A stretch of 64,000 nt of DNA from Byssochlamys sp. IMV 00236. Taxonomy: Eukaryota; Ascomycota; Eurotiomycetes; Eurotiales; Thermoascaceae. Every line of letters starts with the position of its first letter. The first letter of the stretch is position 1. Both the position numbers and the translations under genes were made by a program. The notes under the pieces were generated by a model that worked only from the letters and a program-made list of their open reading frames with translations, did no database searches and was not told the DNA's origin. The stretch is from contig MSJH02000669.1 of NCBI GenBank assembly GCA_001931875.2, forward strand, positions 248,001-312,000, read 5' to 3'. This document shows positions 22,232 to 34,096 of the stretch, piece after piece.

Positions 22232-22323
22232 GCCGGGCTAGCTCAATCGGTAGAGCGTGCGGCTCTTAAAATCCACACTTCGTGGTCACCGCAAGGCTGC
22301 GGGTTCGACCCCCGCGTTCGGCT
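22232..22323 (+). tRNA. tRNA-Lys (anticodon CTT) with a 19-nt intron
   Basis: A full cloverleaf can be folded: 7-bp acceptor stem with two G-T pairs, D arm with GCTCAATCGGTAGAGC, anticodon stem TGCGG/CCGCA, and T arm GCGGG-TTCGACC-CCCGC. The anticodon CTT is at 22265-22267. The intron occupies 22269-22287, one base after the anticodon as in eukaryotic nuclear tRNAs, and contains a small CCAC/GTGG hairpin. Internal A and B boxes are present. A T6 run at 22353 and a T8 run at 22362 can stop RNA polymerase III. Confidence 0.95.
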
Positions 22324-22908
22324 CAATTCCGGACATTTCCAATTCGGCTTTCTTTTTTGTCTTTTTTTTCTGGAAAATATCTCTACGGTCTAGCTATGGC
22401 GCTGGCCTTCTATCCATGAGGTGTTCTTTTTGCGGATTTCTGGAGGCAAGACACGGAGGGAAGGGCAAAAAGGAATTTTTCGGTTTCCCGCGGAAGGCAT
22501 GGGATAACGCAACATACTTTGCGTGAAGCACTATGTGTATGAAAATGATGTATTCAAAAAGTCCCTAGCAGATGAGACGGTGTCTGTAGATATGACGATT
22601 TCCGCTGCATCGAAAACTTGCCTTGCCTCTGCTCCTTTCTCTAGAACGAAGTGCATATTCGATCAGTCATTGAGCACAGAGAGTATAAACGCTTGTACTT
22701 TGTACAGTTTATCATTGTCTACAGCATGGATGCAACATCCACATTTCTACTCTAAACAGTCTGAAATTGTAGGCATATTTATGATGCGTATCCATACATT
22801 GCAAGTATATCATGACATCGCTACGACACTCACTGACAAGATAATCTCCCCCACCCCCCCGCCGCAAGACCGTCACCATGCTGTGCACAGCCAGGTCTTG
22901 GCAAAGTA
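22324..22908. other. 3' flank of tRNA-Lys and amidohydrolase
   Basis: 585 bases with the pol III T-run terminators at 22353-22369 and then the 3' flank of the leftward amidohydrolase. A 155-residue open frame on the plus strand has no recognisable features and is not called. Confidence 0.5.
22353..22369 (+). terminator. Pol III T-run terminator of tRNA-Lys
   Basis: A run of six T followed after three bases by a run of eight T, starting 30 bases after the tRNA 3' end. Runs of this length stop RNA polymerase III efficiently in fungi. Confidence 0.6.
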
Positions 22909-24345
22909 TCATACAAGGATCACAGTTGTCCCCGGGCTCGAGGCGACCCTCTCAGCTGCGAACGGTTTCATGACCAGTCGACCAGCATAGGCTACATCCC
23001 TACTTATTCTCCCTGGAGGATCCCAGACGACCTCTGCCACGGTCCTTCTGGTCCTTGGAGTACCAAGTCCTATCTCATCGACATTATATAGGATGAGCAG
23101 GTCTGCATCTTGGCCTTCTCGCAAAGATAAACCAGCCGAAGGCCCTCCCAGACCTATCGCGGCACGGGCTCGAATTGAGACGCATTCGTATAGTAGTTCC
23201 GCATCAGTCTGTGTCCCCTTCTGATAGACGCCAACGCCGAGACAGGCGAGGGAGAGCGGATCAGGAGCTCCCCAGGGCGTGAATGCGTTTCCAACATTAT
23301 TCACACCAACCACAGCATCAAGGCCATATTTGCGAATCATGTCAGGTACATGTAGCGTGCCCCGCTGTTTGACCTGCGGTGGATTATCCGACGCAGCTGG
23401 CGGAGAAGCCATGTATGTATCGCTAGTTGGAAGCCCAACGAAGCTGATTGGAAGGCCGTATTCCTGGATCTGGCTTGCGAGTCGGTTCCATTCTTCGTTT
23501 GAGAAAAGTGTCAGTCTGGTGCAATGGCCGAGCATGATTCTTTTCCCGGGTACTTTGGTCGTCCAGCGCTTCGCGTGCAGCGTGGACACCACATGCCATG
23601 CCAGGACCTCCTTGCCGGCATCGAGGTTATAATCGAGATGGAAGTCGAGATGCTTTCCTAGTTCTATGGCCCTGTCAATTGCCCATTCGATGTTCCGTTT
23701 CGCATCTGCAGTTGTCGCCTCGACGTAGGGCGTCGTGCCGATAACTTCTACCTCGGGTTTCCGAATAGCAGTCTCCATGAGGTGTCGGTTCTCGTCCCCG
23801 TGAGGACCAGAGAATATAGGATCCTGAGCGAAGCATACTAGTTGGATGTAGCAGGACTCTTTCCATGTTTTCTTGAGCTTGATACCGGCTTCCAGGCAAG
23901 TTAGCTCGACTGCGTTGTCGACCTCGACGAACGCTCTCATGGCCGTGACCCCCGACGCGACAGACTCTGAAATTAGCCATCCTCCACGCCTGAGGAGGTC
24001 TGGTGTCGTGAATATCGCTTTAGCCTGGCTTGTGTACGATAATGCTTCCTGGAAGGAGCCCGTTGACGGAAGCAAATCAGCGTATTCTGGAGCGCCGTGG
24101 ACGAAAGCCTTGTCCAAGTGGATGTGGGGGTGCGTCAATGCTGGTAGGACGAGAGGGTAAGACGAAGGAGTGCTACTTTCATTGATATCTGCTCGTGAAT
24201 ATGGTGTGATTGATGCAATGGCCCCTTTTGGACTCTCTTCCTCTGGGTGCTGGATACTGAGATTCCATAGAGAGTCAGGCGGGGTCCCGGCCAGTCGAAC
24301 ACCTTGTAGGGCCTGTATCGACTTCACGGCATTGGCCTCTGCCAT
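22909..24345 (-). CDS. Amidohydrolase, cytosine-deaminase-like
   Basis: A single exon encodes 478 residues, near the family size. The amidohydrolase fold is a metal-dependent TIM barrel; here the metal ligand block HPHIHLDK (His-x-His) is at about residues 73-80. Then come FHLDYN, MLGHCT and the Asp-containing region VVGVNNVGNAFTPWGAPDP. The order and spacing resemble bacterial cytosine deaminase and fungal relatives of unknown substrate. It lacks a signal peptide, so it is probably cytosolic. It is divergent from the SDR gene at 25299 with nearly 1 kb between. The substrate cannot be read from sequence; deaminase or N-acyl hydrolase activity are both possible. Confidence 0.8.
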   Translation of the reverse strand: MAEANAVKSIQALQGVRLAGTPPDSLWNLSIQHPEEESPKGAIASITPYSRADINESSTPSSYPLVLPALTHPHIHLDKAFVHGAPEYADLLPSTGSFQEALSYTSQAKAIFTTPDLLRRGGWLISESVASGVTAMRAFVEVDNAVELTCLEAGIKLKKTWKESCYIQLVCFAQDPIFSGPHGDENRHLMETAIRKPEVEVIGTTPYVEATTADAKRNIEWAIDRAIELGKHLDFHLDYNLDAGKEVLAWHVVSTLHAKRWTTKVPGKRIMLGHCTRLTLFSNEEWNRLASQIQEYGLPISFVGLPTSDTYMASPPAASDNPPQVKQRGTLHVPDMIRKYGLDAVVGVNNVGNAFTPWGAPDPLSLACLGVGVYQKGTQTDAELLYECVSIRARAAIGLGGPSAGLSLREGQDADLLILYNVDEIGLGTPRTRRTVAEVVWDPPGRISRDVAYAGRLVMKPFAAERVASSPGTTVILV

Positions 24346-25298
24346 TGTTGTTAATATTGGATTCCAGCACCGAATACTCGCGTTTGCAAGGAAGTTACCT
24401 AGGCTGGTGGTTCACAGACTGGGTTGTAAAACTGCTGGTTATCGCTTTTGGATGCCGCCATTATATATTCCGATATGGCCACGATAAGCTCTCCCCGCAG
24501 TATAAAATCATGGCCCACTTGGATATATCGAAAGCCCAAATAAACAGTCGATCCAGACATGCAGCTAGAATTTTCTAAAAAGGTGCCAGGACTGTGCAGA
24601 CAGCCCCAATTGCAGACACTAAAAGACATGTATAAGTCCGGGTAAAAATGCCGTATAGACTTCAGACCGTGTGTTTTGCGTGTGTCGCAGTTTGGTTTCA
24701 TACTGGTTCCTTTCCAGGGACCAACTTAATAAGATCGGTGGGTCTATTGGGTTAAGAACAGGAAAAGAAAAATATGATTAGTAGTAGTATTATTGATCTG
24801 GTAGTAGACCAGGAACTATTTTTGAAAATATCAGAAATGATTATAGTGAATGGACATTTGTGTATCTAGACTTTCCCAGAAAAATGGCATGATCAATTAA
24901 TGTTTAGATGCTAAAATGTGCGAAGCGAAAGGACAATGTTATGTTATCCAAAAGAATAATCCTTAGCCAAACCATTTAACCGTTCAGTGCAGATCACGTC
25001 ACACTAAGAGGGCTTTCTGCGCCTTATCGGTGATTTGGAGCTTGAGTCGACTTTCACCTAGCTATTATTATTACCTCTCCGCGGCATACCTTTTCTTGCG
25101 CTTCAGATCCTCTTTTATTTTCCATTCAAATAACCATTTAAGAAGACCATGGCCATTTATACCATCTAATCCACGATATTCCTTCTAACCAAACCCTCAA
25201 CTTCATCCTCTCCTTCCCCTCTCTCTCTTTCCTCAACTAGAGGAACCAAGAAAGAAAAAGGACTCGCACTCGCACTCGCAGCGAGAGACAGAATCGCA
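24346..25298. other. Divergent promoter region amidohydrolase / SDR
   Basis: 953 bases between two genes that read apart. AT-rich centre (24740-24970). Just before the SDR start there is a CT-rich stretch (25185-25240) and a short tandem CACTCG repeat (25263-25278). No gene is supported. Confidence 0.5.
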
Positions 25299-26555
25299 AT
25301 GTCCTCCATCCCAACCGTCCATTCTACCTCGAAATCTATACCAATCCGCCAGAAAGCATGGCACGAATACCTCACCCTCGACCTCTTCCTAGCGGTGCTT
25401 AACCGCACGTTCCTCCACCCATTCATCGCCTGGATCGTGGTGCTCTGTCTGCGCGCCCAGGTTACGCCTTACGAACACCCGGCTATGATCATTGCGATTT
25501 CGTACGCGATCCTTTTGACGGTCTATACTGGGGCGCAGATGGTTAGTGAACGCATCGCGTTCGGGTTGCCTCGTACCGTTGATCTGGGCGAGGAAGTCGT
25601 GGTGATTACCGGGGGTGCAAGTGGGCTGGGGCAGTTGATTGCGCAGATCTATGGTATGCGTGGAGTCAGCGTTGCTGTGTTGGATGTGAAGGAAGTAGCG
25701 GAAATTGAGGGGTGGGAGGAATTGTCGGGCGTTGAGTACTATAAGTGCGATGTGGGAGATAGGAAGGAAGTAGAGAAGACTGCGAGGATGATTGAGAAAG
25801 ATGTATGTGATTTACTGCTGTGCTCTGAGCTGGAAATTTACTTGGATCGATGTGCATTTCATTTGGTTATTCTATCTCGCTGACATGCTATCTTGCAGCT
25901 CGGTACACCCACGGTGCTGATCAATTGCGCCGCAGCGGGGATTAATGCACAGCCATTCCTCTCCCTCTCTACAAGCGCCATCAAGAAGACGATTCAAACA
26001 AACTTGCTCGCACCGTTCCACACCTGTCAGACGTTCCTCCCGGGGATGCTGGAAGCAGAGAACGGTGGTACCATTGTCAACGTCAGCTCCGTACTGGGCC
26101 AGCTTTCTGCCGCGGGTCTTTCAGACTACTCGGCCAGCAAGGCAGGTCTCAGTGCCCTTCACAGAACCCTGGAGGCTGAGCTGCGAGCATCCGGGGACCA
26201 CGAGAGAGTGAAAATGTTGCTTGTTGAGATCGGGCAGATGTCGACTCCCCTCTTCGACAGGATTAAAACACCTAATCGTTTCTTTGCCCCCGTCCTCGAA
26301 CCAGTCCAAGTCGCTCAGGCTGTCATTTCCGCCGTCGACAATGGTAAGGGCGGAGTAATCAGGCTCCCTGCTTTTGCCACGTTGGTCAATCTGTATGCGG
26401 CATTGCCCGTCGGAGTTCAGAGAATTGCTCGCTACCTAAGCGGCATCGATACAGCCGTAGCCAAGTCCGCTGCAGAAAATGTTGAGCAGCAGCAGCCTCC
26501 CTCACAAGACCAGACGTCCGAAAGCGAGCTGGAGATTATCAACGCGGAACAATGA
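25299..26555 (+). CDS. Membrane-anchored short-chain dehydrogenase/reductase
   Basis: Two exons (25299-25802, 25899-26555) encode 386 residues. Two hydrophobic segments (about residues 38-55 and 62-80) precede the Rossmann fold, an arrangement like animal RDH10/DHRS3/HSD17B11 enzymes bound to the ER or lipid droplets. The cofactor motif is TGGASGLG, the structural motif NCAAAG replaces the common NNAG, the catalytic Ser lies in VNVSSVLGQ, and YSASKAG carries the catalytic Tyr and Lys. Asp in VLDVK after beta-2 suggests NAD(H) preference. The last 40 residues are Gln/Glu/Ser-rich. Likely substrates are retinoid-, steroid- or long-chain-alcohol-like lipids, but the actual one is not shown. Confidence 0.85.
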
Positions 26556-26783
26556 TGCGGTTCAGATGAAAGTCTGTCCCATTGTACATAGAGCCAGGCG
26601 ATCTATGCCGATAATCGTATTTTAATGTATATGGAGGACTCCGGGTGAGCCCAATTAGCGCAAGTCACGAAAGATCAAATGGAAATCCTCACGCCAATGT
26701 TGGCAACCGGAACCAGCACAAGGGAACGCTGAATTGTAGAGGATTCAAACCAAGTCGTTGTTCCCCAAAGTTGCAAGACTCGG

Positions 26784-28239
26784 TTACTGTTCTGTCGTGA
26801 GAATCATCTTCTCACGCTCGCTGCGACGTGGCATGCTACCGGGTTTGCTATGTCTGCGAACGTTCTCCTCTCTTCTCTTGAGAGCCGCCAGTTCTTCCTT
26901 CTTGATCTCGCCTGCCTTCTTGACAACCTTCGGTAGACGTCTGTGACGTCTTATTCTGCGGATCTCCGGCATGTGCGAATATCTGTTGATCAGAGCCTGG
27001 TCGTACTCCAACTTCTGTCTCTGACGGGCACTCTTGATGCCACTCCTCGATGAAGCATTTGTACGCCATATTCGAATGTTACCATCATCCGAGCCGGACA
27101 GGACGTACTGATTGTCTGGGGTGAACTTGGCAGAGAAGACACTATAGCACAGGATCAGTATATGCACACCAAAAGCAAAGGAATCGAAATGAAATACGTA
27201 CCGTTGCATCCGCTTTGTATGGTAGATGTCTCTCGAATGACCCTGAGCCCTGTTCCAGAGACGGATCGTACGATCGTAGGAAGCAGTGACGAGCTCTTCG
27301 CCAGTGGGACTGAACTCCACATCCATAACAGCAGCGACGTGGTCCTTGAGCACGTTCAACGCTCGGTCCATCTTCCTCATATCGAAAATGTATGCATTGT
27401 GATCTTCGTTTGCGACGGCGAAATTGAATGCCTCCATTGGGTTCCATGCCAGTGCGTTGGAAGCCAGTTTCAGGACAACCTTGGCCAGAGGTGAGCTTGT
27501 CCGAAGATCATACATGATAACGGAACGATCTGTAGCGGTAGATGCCAGGATGGAAGTCTCAGTCTGATTAAAAGCGACTGACGTGATCGTATCAGTTGCG
27601 TTCGGCCAGTGGAGTGTCTGCGCAGGTGTCGAGGAAGGTCGCGAAAGGTCGTAGATTGAAATGACAGAGGAGGATGCGGCAAAGGATGGACGATCACGAT
27701 GATGCGTGATGCTCGTAAAGGCACCCTGGCCCAGCCAAGTCGCCAGCGGCGGAGCCTCTGGCGCCGAATTATACGGGTCGAAAAGTTTGACCGTCTTGTC
27801 GCTGGCACACGAGAGAATCTTCCGATCGGGCGTCCAGCACATCCCCTTGACAATATTTTCATGCGCCTGGGTCGTCCAGATTTCCTCCCGACTGGTGGTG
27901 TCCCAGACTTTTACTACACCATCACCGCTTCCACTTGCGAAACGCTCGAGAGAACCGGGATCCTTAGCCATGGTGTAGACACCGTCAACGTGACCGCTTC
28001 CTAGCTGTCCAACGAACGGCGCGGCAAACATCCGCTCCATTTTAGTCGCATTGAGGGCTCGAGTATATTCTCGCGCTCTCTCGAACGGATGCTGGGCGGG
28101 ATCTAGGTTCCTGTGCTGTCTGGCGACAGTCGTGCCAGGAGCCTGCTGCGAGGCAGCGGAGCGAGAAAGAGCCTTGATTTTCTTATAGACAGTCAGTACG
28201 ACAGAAACCAACAATGATCCTGCATTGAAAACTCACCAT
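26784..28239 (-). CDS. SOF1: U3 snoRNP / small-subunit processome protein Sof1 (DCAF13)
   Basis: Three exons (28239-28237, 28181-27202, 27141-26784) encode 446 residues. The first coding exon is only the ATG; exon 2 starts with KIKALSRS, the conserved N-terminus. Sof1 is a WD40 protein of the 90S pre-ribosome needed for 18S rRNA maturation. About seven WD repeats are visible between residues 60 and 350 (GDGVVKVWD, SDKTVKLFD, YDRTIRLWN, DDGNIRIWR). The C-terminal Sof1 domain has the basic block HMPEIRRIRRHRRLPKVVKK. It sits head-to-head with RPN6, with 287 bases between start codons. Confidence 0.94.
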
Positions 28240-28526
28240 GCTGCTTTCTGGGTGTTGCGGAAAATACTCCGTGCAAAGACAAGACATAAAAATTCCAGAT
28301 CTTTTTGACGGCGATTGACCGCCTCGGCGGGCTGCAGCGTGATTGGCCAGCCAAGGCGGAGCTGGACTGCCGCAGTTCCAAGGCCGCCAGCGGACATACG
28401 CAACATCGCCAGACCTCAACCAGCTCCAGCTCTAGCTCTCAACCCCACGACCTCTTCCCTTCCTTGCCGTCTACTCGACTCCTTTGGTCCTTTCCACCTC
28501 TATAGTTTAATTGTACTCGTCCCAGG
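28240..28526. promoter_or_regulatory. Shared promoter of SOF1 and RPN6
   Basis: 287 bases between divergent start codons. GC-rich centre with GCCGC-type blocks (28318-28400), then CT-rich DNA leading into RPN6. No known proteasome or ribosome box was recognised. Confidence 0.45.
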
Positions 28527-29868
28527 ATGGCTCCCACATCACCAGCCGCCCAGCGGATAGAGGAAGCCAAGGCGATCTCTAAGAAGGACGCCTCCAAGGC
28601 AGAGAGCATCTACCGGGATATCCTCTCCAAGGGGCCAGGTTCGACGGAAGCATCTTCGCGCGACTACGAGGCAGCCTTGATAGGATTGGGAGAGCTGTAC
28701 CGTGATGTCAAGAAGCCACAGGAGCTCTCAGAACTCATCAAGACGAGCCGCGATGTCTTCTCCTCGTTTGCTAAAGCTAAGACGGCGAAGCTAGGTGAGT
28801 CACTTATTCCGCAGAAATGGGCATTTGATCCCTTTCATAACGCTGACAATTCATGATATAGTCCGTCAGCTACTCGACATTTTCAGCGAAATCCCAAACA
28901 CCCTCGATATCCAGATCAACGTCATCAAGTCATGCATAGAATGGGCAGTGTCAGAACGACGATCCTTCTTGAGACAGAACCTCGAAACCCGACTGGTCAC
29001 GATCTATATGCAGAAGCAGACATACTACGATGCCTTGACACTAATTAACTCTCTGTTGCGGGAGCTGAAGCGTCTGGATGACAAGTTGATGCTGGTGGAG
29101 GTCCAGCTACTGGAGTCGCGTGTCTACCATGCACTCGGCAACCAGCCCAAAGCGCGTGCTGCGCTCACAGCTGCACGAACATCTGCAGCCTCTGTGTACA
29201 CCCCTCCGCAGGTCCAGGCCGGTCTCGATATGCAGAGTGGCATGCTCCACGCGGAGGACAAGGACTTCAACACTGCCTTCTCATACTTCATCGAAGCCCT
29301 TGAGGGTTACAGTTCTCTCGACGACGCAACCAAGGCTACCGCGGCCCTTCAGTACATGCTGCTGTGCAAGATTATGTTGAATGCTGTGGATGATGTGACT
29401 ACCTTGCTGGCCTCCAAACAGGCTCTTAAGTATGCTAGTACTAGACTGGAGGCCATGAAGGCGGTGGCCCGAGCGCACGCCAACCGATCGCTGGAGGAAT
29501 ATGAGAAGGCCCTATCAGACTACCGGTATGAACTCGGTGGCGACACCTTTATCCGAAACCACCTGCGCAGACTTTACGATGCGATGCTGGAGCAGAACCT
29601 CATCAAGGTGATCGAGCCGTTCAGCAGAGTCGAGATCGACCACATTGCCAAGATGGTCGGACTGGACACGCAGCAGGTTGAGAGGAAGCTATCGCAGATG
29701 ATCCTGGACAAGGTCATCATTGGCGTCTTGGACCAGGGTGCCGGCTGCTTGATTGTGTACGATGAGACAGAGCGGGACCGGGGCTATGATGCCGCGCTGG
29801 AGACGATCGAGAAGCTGAGCAACGTGGTGGAAGTGTTGTATACTAACCAGGCCTCTCTTCTCGAATAA
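28527..29868 (+). CDS. RPN6: 26S proteasome regulatory subunit Rpn6 (PSMD11)
   Basis: Two exons (28527-28794, 28862-29868) encode 424 residues, the normal Rpn6 length. Rpn6 clamps lid to core and base by contacting a 20S alpha subunit and Rpt6. The N-terminal two-thirds are TPR-like helical repeats (for example YYDALTLINSLLRELKRLDDK and ALGNQPKARAALTAAR). The PCI domain covers about residues 220-390, with the winged-helix part FSRVEIDHIAKMVGLD and VERKLSQMILD. The intron is in phase 1 after Lys-Leu. Together with RPT5 it is the second proteasome gene in the window. Confidence 0.95.
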
Positions 29869-30348
29869 AGGCCTTCTCTGTTTGGTCGAATTTTCTGAAA
29901 TGTGATGACTTTGGGAGCATAAGGTGGTCGGATGGTGCTTGATATACCAGGCGGCGAAAAAAGAGCCGGACGTGTAGGTAGAGGCATCAATGATTCGATC
30001 TTATCACGAGATCAGACGATTAAAACTTGTTATTCTATGCCTGTAGACGAGACAGATTCCTTAAAAAAGAAATCGAATCGAATACTAGTAGTAGCTCGTA
30101 GATAGACCAGAAGCCGGTCCTTTGTTACCGTACCTAACGGCAAGGTGACTACCGCAAAGGGGTAAAGCGCGGGAGCGCAACAAGCGCCCATCGTGACTTT
30201 GTCGCTTCAAACTCGCGCAAGAACCATCGGCGAACCAGACCGACTCAACAACTCAGAGTTTCGATAAGGACCGCGCTTGAGGAACAAAGAGCTCCACGGA
30301 CCACGACCCGGTCGTTTTGCGGGCTTGGATTACCCGCTTGTGACCAGC
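29869..30348. other. Spacer RPN6 / SWIB-domain gene
   Basis: 480 bases between two rightward genes: 3' flank then promoter. No gene or repeat seen. Confidence 0.5.
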
Positions 30349-32020
30349 ATGAACGCTCCAATTCCCCCCAACTATGCCCGGGCCTATCCTCAGGCCGCGC
30401 AGCACTCCCCTGCCACGCCTCGTCGCGGTGCCCCAGGCCCAGGTATGATAGTGTCCTGCATCGCACCTAGCGTGGTTGCGTCCTTTTTTTCTGTTTTCTT
30501 TTAAACTGACATGGCGCTTGTTGCAGCACCAGTGATGCCCGTGCCACTACCACCGCAGGCAGTCCCCAACCCTCAACTCCTTGCCGCTCAGCGCACCATG
30601 GCGCAGTCGAACGATGCGGCCTTACGACGGAGCCGGAAGCCGACAGATAAGAATATCCCCGATGGTGTCGAAGAGGTGATTATTGGGGAGGGTGTGCAGC
30701 AGTACAAGAGCCTGCGCGAGGTTGAGAAGCGGCTCGACGCTGCCATGGTCCGTAAGAGGCTGGACATCCAAGACTCGATCAGCAGAACGGTGAAAAGATA
30801 CAGAACTCTGCGTGTCTGGATTACAAACACTGTGGAGAATCAGCCGTGGCAGAAGGACGAGCAGAATGGAGCCAATCCGGGTTCCGGTCGCTATAAGGTG
30901 AAAATTGAAGGCAGACTGCTCGATGATGATAGTGATCCTACGGTTCCTGATGAGAGCGATGACGAGGGAGGGGAGGACCAGAACGGTGACGCCATGGAGC
31001 AGGATGGACAGGAGGGCACGAAGGACAAGAAGCCCGCCTCCAAGCGACCACGGCCGCGTCTGTCGCATTTCTTCAAGACTATCACCATTGATTTTGACAA
31101 GGCGCCATCCGCAAAGCCAGAGGAGGTCAAGCCCATCACCTGGAATAAGCCTCAGCTACCACCAAATGCGACATCTTTGCCTCCCACCGCCGACTTTGAC
31201 TCGTTGCAATTTTCGCGGGCATCGCAGGAGAATCTCAACGTGACCATTAGCCTGGTCCGCGACGAGACCCCGGAACGGTACAAGCTGAGCAAGGAGCTTG
31301 CAGAGGTTCTCGACACAGAAGAGGAGGCGCGAAGTGGCATCGTCCTCGGTATCTGGGACTATATCCGTGCAATGGGACTGCAAGAAGACGAGGAGAAGCG
31401 ACAAGTCCGTTGTGATCACCGTCTGCGTTCGGTATGCAGACATTTCCTTCCCCGGATAATATTGAAGACAGGATACGCTGACATTATCTCTACAGATCTT
31501 TGGTCGTGACCAGATGTTCTTCCCTCAGATCCCTGAAAGCACCAGCGCCCACACCAGCCCGATGGAGCCCATCAAGCTTCCCTACACGATCCGCGTGGAC
31601 CAGGATTTCCACAAGGACCCTAAGCCCACCGTCTACGACATCCGCGTCGCCGTGGAAGACCCTCTGCGCCAGAAGATGATCGCCTTGACGTCTAACCCAC
31701 AATACGCGGCTTCTATCAGGCAGATCAACGCCCTTGACGACCAACTCTCGCTGGTCACCCAGGCCCTTACACACTCCAAGGCCAAGCATGCGTTCTACAC
31801 CGCTCTCAGCAAGGACCCAGCCACCTTCATCCGCCGCTGGCTCAACTCCCAGCGCAGGGACCTCGAGACCATTCTTGGCGAAGCGACTCGCGGCGGCGGC
31901 GAGGATGGCTCTGGTCCTGAGTTCCGACGAGGTGGTACCAGCAGCGTCTGGGAGACACCTGTCGCTCGTGAAGCGGTTCGCTACATGCTAGCCAAGCCAG
32001 ATGCTGCTGCCGCTAGATAG
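30349..32020 (+). CDS. SWI/SNF-type chromatin-remodelling subunit with SWIB domain (BAF60/Swp73/Rsc6)
   Basis: Three exons (30349-30442, 30527-31431, 31496-32020) encode 507 residues. BAF60-family proteins are core subunits of SWI/SNF and RSC remodellers. The N-terminus is Pro/Ala-rich; the family block around residues 75-140 (KSLREVEKRLDAAMVRKRLDI) is followed by the acidic insert DDDSDPTVPDESDDEGGED. The SWIB domain is at about residues 315-395 (VLGIWDYIRAMGLQ, then CDHRLRSIFGRDQMFFPQIPE, split by intron 2). A C-terminal helical region with FIRRWLNSQRRDLETIL completes the match. Fungi may have one or two paralogues (Snf12 and Rsc6), and I cannot say which this is. Confidence 0.9.
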
Positions 32021-32898
32021 ACGCAAAATACAGGAGAGTTAGTTCGATCCTGATTCAGAGCAAAGACAAAAACGAGAGGAAAAAAAGAAAAGACAAAACT
32101 AAAGAAAAAAAAGCAGAGACGACGGTTATTCGAGGCGCTTGGTGGGGTTTTCTTTTTATTTATTTTTCAAACCGTGCTGTTCTCTTTTTTAACGTATTGA
32201 CCCGGTGTTCTGCGGTTCGGTTTATCTCTTTTCTTTTCTGACCCTTGTTTGTTTCGCAGGGAGTGGACGTCACTCATGGATGAATGAATGGCTTTGATTG
32301 ATTGACTGCTTTGTTGATGGGCAGGATTTGTATTCAATGTAAACTAAACTAAGCTATTGGATTCCTATCGATTCATGTTCTTGTTCGATAAGTCATTTTT
32401 ATATGTGTCCTTTCCTGGTCAAGGAAACTAAGAGATATGTTTTTGTTAAGAATCTTTCCGCCGTTTCCAGCTATTAGGCAAAATGAGGAATATATAAAGT
32501 TGACATAGTTATATGTTTCATTAGCTTTCAACCAATTCGTGAGATCGAGAGTTAGCAAATACAAAGCAAGGCACTTGATATAAAAAAAGCAACTTAAGGG
32601 CGTATTCCTGATTTTAAGACGCAACTCGTAATCTGAGACGGTGATGGTTCTTCGCTCAAGTTCGGAGAGAGGAAACTTCAATGAAGCTCCAGCTTGAGAA
32701 CATCGAATTAGGAACAAGCGGCCAGAACTGAAGCGCAAAAAAATCGAAGAGGAGTCAAAAGGCGGAATGGATTCTATGGTCGTGATCTACCTTATGCTGC
32801 GTTGACTCGTTACTCGTTTGCAACAGGATAAAGGATAGAAATAGGGCAACAGCCGGATGATAAGAATAGCCAACGTGCGCATCGGATCTATATTCAGC
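32021..32898. other. Convergent spacer SWIB gene / TLC gene
   Basis: 878 bases with an A-rich tract (32070-32115), T-rich tract (32150-32195) and otherwise AT-rich DNA. Two 3' flanks; nothing else recognised. Confidence 0.5.
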
Positions 32899-34096
32899 TC
32901 ACGCTTTTCTCCTTCTCAACTCCTCGTTATCAGCTGCATCCACGGCCGAAGAGGTCTTTTCGAAGTGACCCTCTTCCTCTTCTAGTGTTGCGGCCGCATC
33001 GATTACAACGTCGGGAACGTCCTCCTTCTTGGCGGGAGGTTGACGGAATCGCTTCAGGACAGTCTCGACCATCTTCGAGAACCAGTAGTAATTAAGCGCA
33101 TTCAGGGTCAGGTTGGAAACCACGTAGGTGATGACCAACCACTGTGGGACGCCGGCTGCGGTGTGATGAGCGAACTTGGAGATTTCCGCGTTCGCTCTGG
33201 CGCAGGTATCGTCAACGCACAACGTCCCGTTACGCTCCTGGAAAACCGTAGCACTAATGTTGACAGGCTCAAGCAGCTTCGACGCGGACCATGTATGCTT
33301 CAGAGCCATCCACATGTCCTGATACACATAGACAGACTGCCAGGTGCCCCAGATTATACGGCATGAAAAGAAAACAGCCAGCAGGGTCATTCCGTTGTAC
33401 CATTGAGCTTTGCTGCCAGTCATGTTGACCTTATCCAAGAACCAATGGATATTGAGGAACGGGCTCGATAGCTCGTAAAGGATGAAAGTTGGTGCGTAGA
33501 AATTTATGAAAGGTCTCTACACACTCATATTAGACCTCGATAATACCCGCAAGGCCTGTTTGCCAGTGCTACATGTGCTATGAAAGGAGCAGACGAGGAC
33601 GCGTTGGTGAACTTACAAATCCGAGACTGAAGACCCACAAGGCACTGACTGCATGGAACAGCATCCCGATTCCAAAGATGTCCAAGTGTACCGTACTGAT
33701 GATCAGATCGTAGACGAAGTATCCGGCTGCCAGTGCCTGTACCAGACCGCAGCCTCCTGTATATCCGTACACTCGTTCCCCAGGATTCATGGCCTTCCGC
33801 TCCTGGTCGGCGAACATGACCCAGAGAGCTACCACATTGATCAATACGCTCTGCACCAGCGAGACGACATGGACATCCCAGTTCAGCTTGGTCCGGGGAT
33901 TGAGCTTCGGATAGATGCTGGGAAAGAGGCGTGCGGATAATAGAGGAGATACGAAGGAGTGGATGAACTGATATACAAGGAACGACCCAATCACCTCATG
34001 GATGTGCTCAGTTAGCGTCGGGAGATTGAGATATGCTGCCCAGGGCTCTGTATAGCTCCGCAGCCACTGAGGCGGCGGAGGAAGAGGATCCAACAT
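32899..34096 (-). CDS. TLC-domain multispanning membrane protein (TMEM56/TLCD4-like)
   Basis: Two exons (34096-33617, 33516-32899) encode 365 residues. The TLC (TRAM-LAG1-CLN8) domain spans roughly residues 35-310 with about seven hydrophobic segments. The family signature is visible as FVYDLIISTVHLDIFGIGMLFHAVSA, with the two histidines at conserved positions. PFLNIHWFLDK follows in the next segment. The C-terminal 50 residues are cytosolic, charged and Glu-rich, ending in RRRKA. The Lag1 motif of ceramide synthases is not present in its usual form, so I favour the TMEM56 branch, whose biochemical role is not settled; lipid sensing or trafficking is the usual proposal. Confidence 0.85.

Noticed and set aside
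22523..22990. 155-codon plus-strand frame after tRNA-Lys
   Set aside because: No recognisable domain; it overlaps the 3' end of the amidohydrolase on the other strand.
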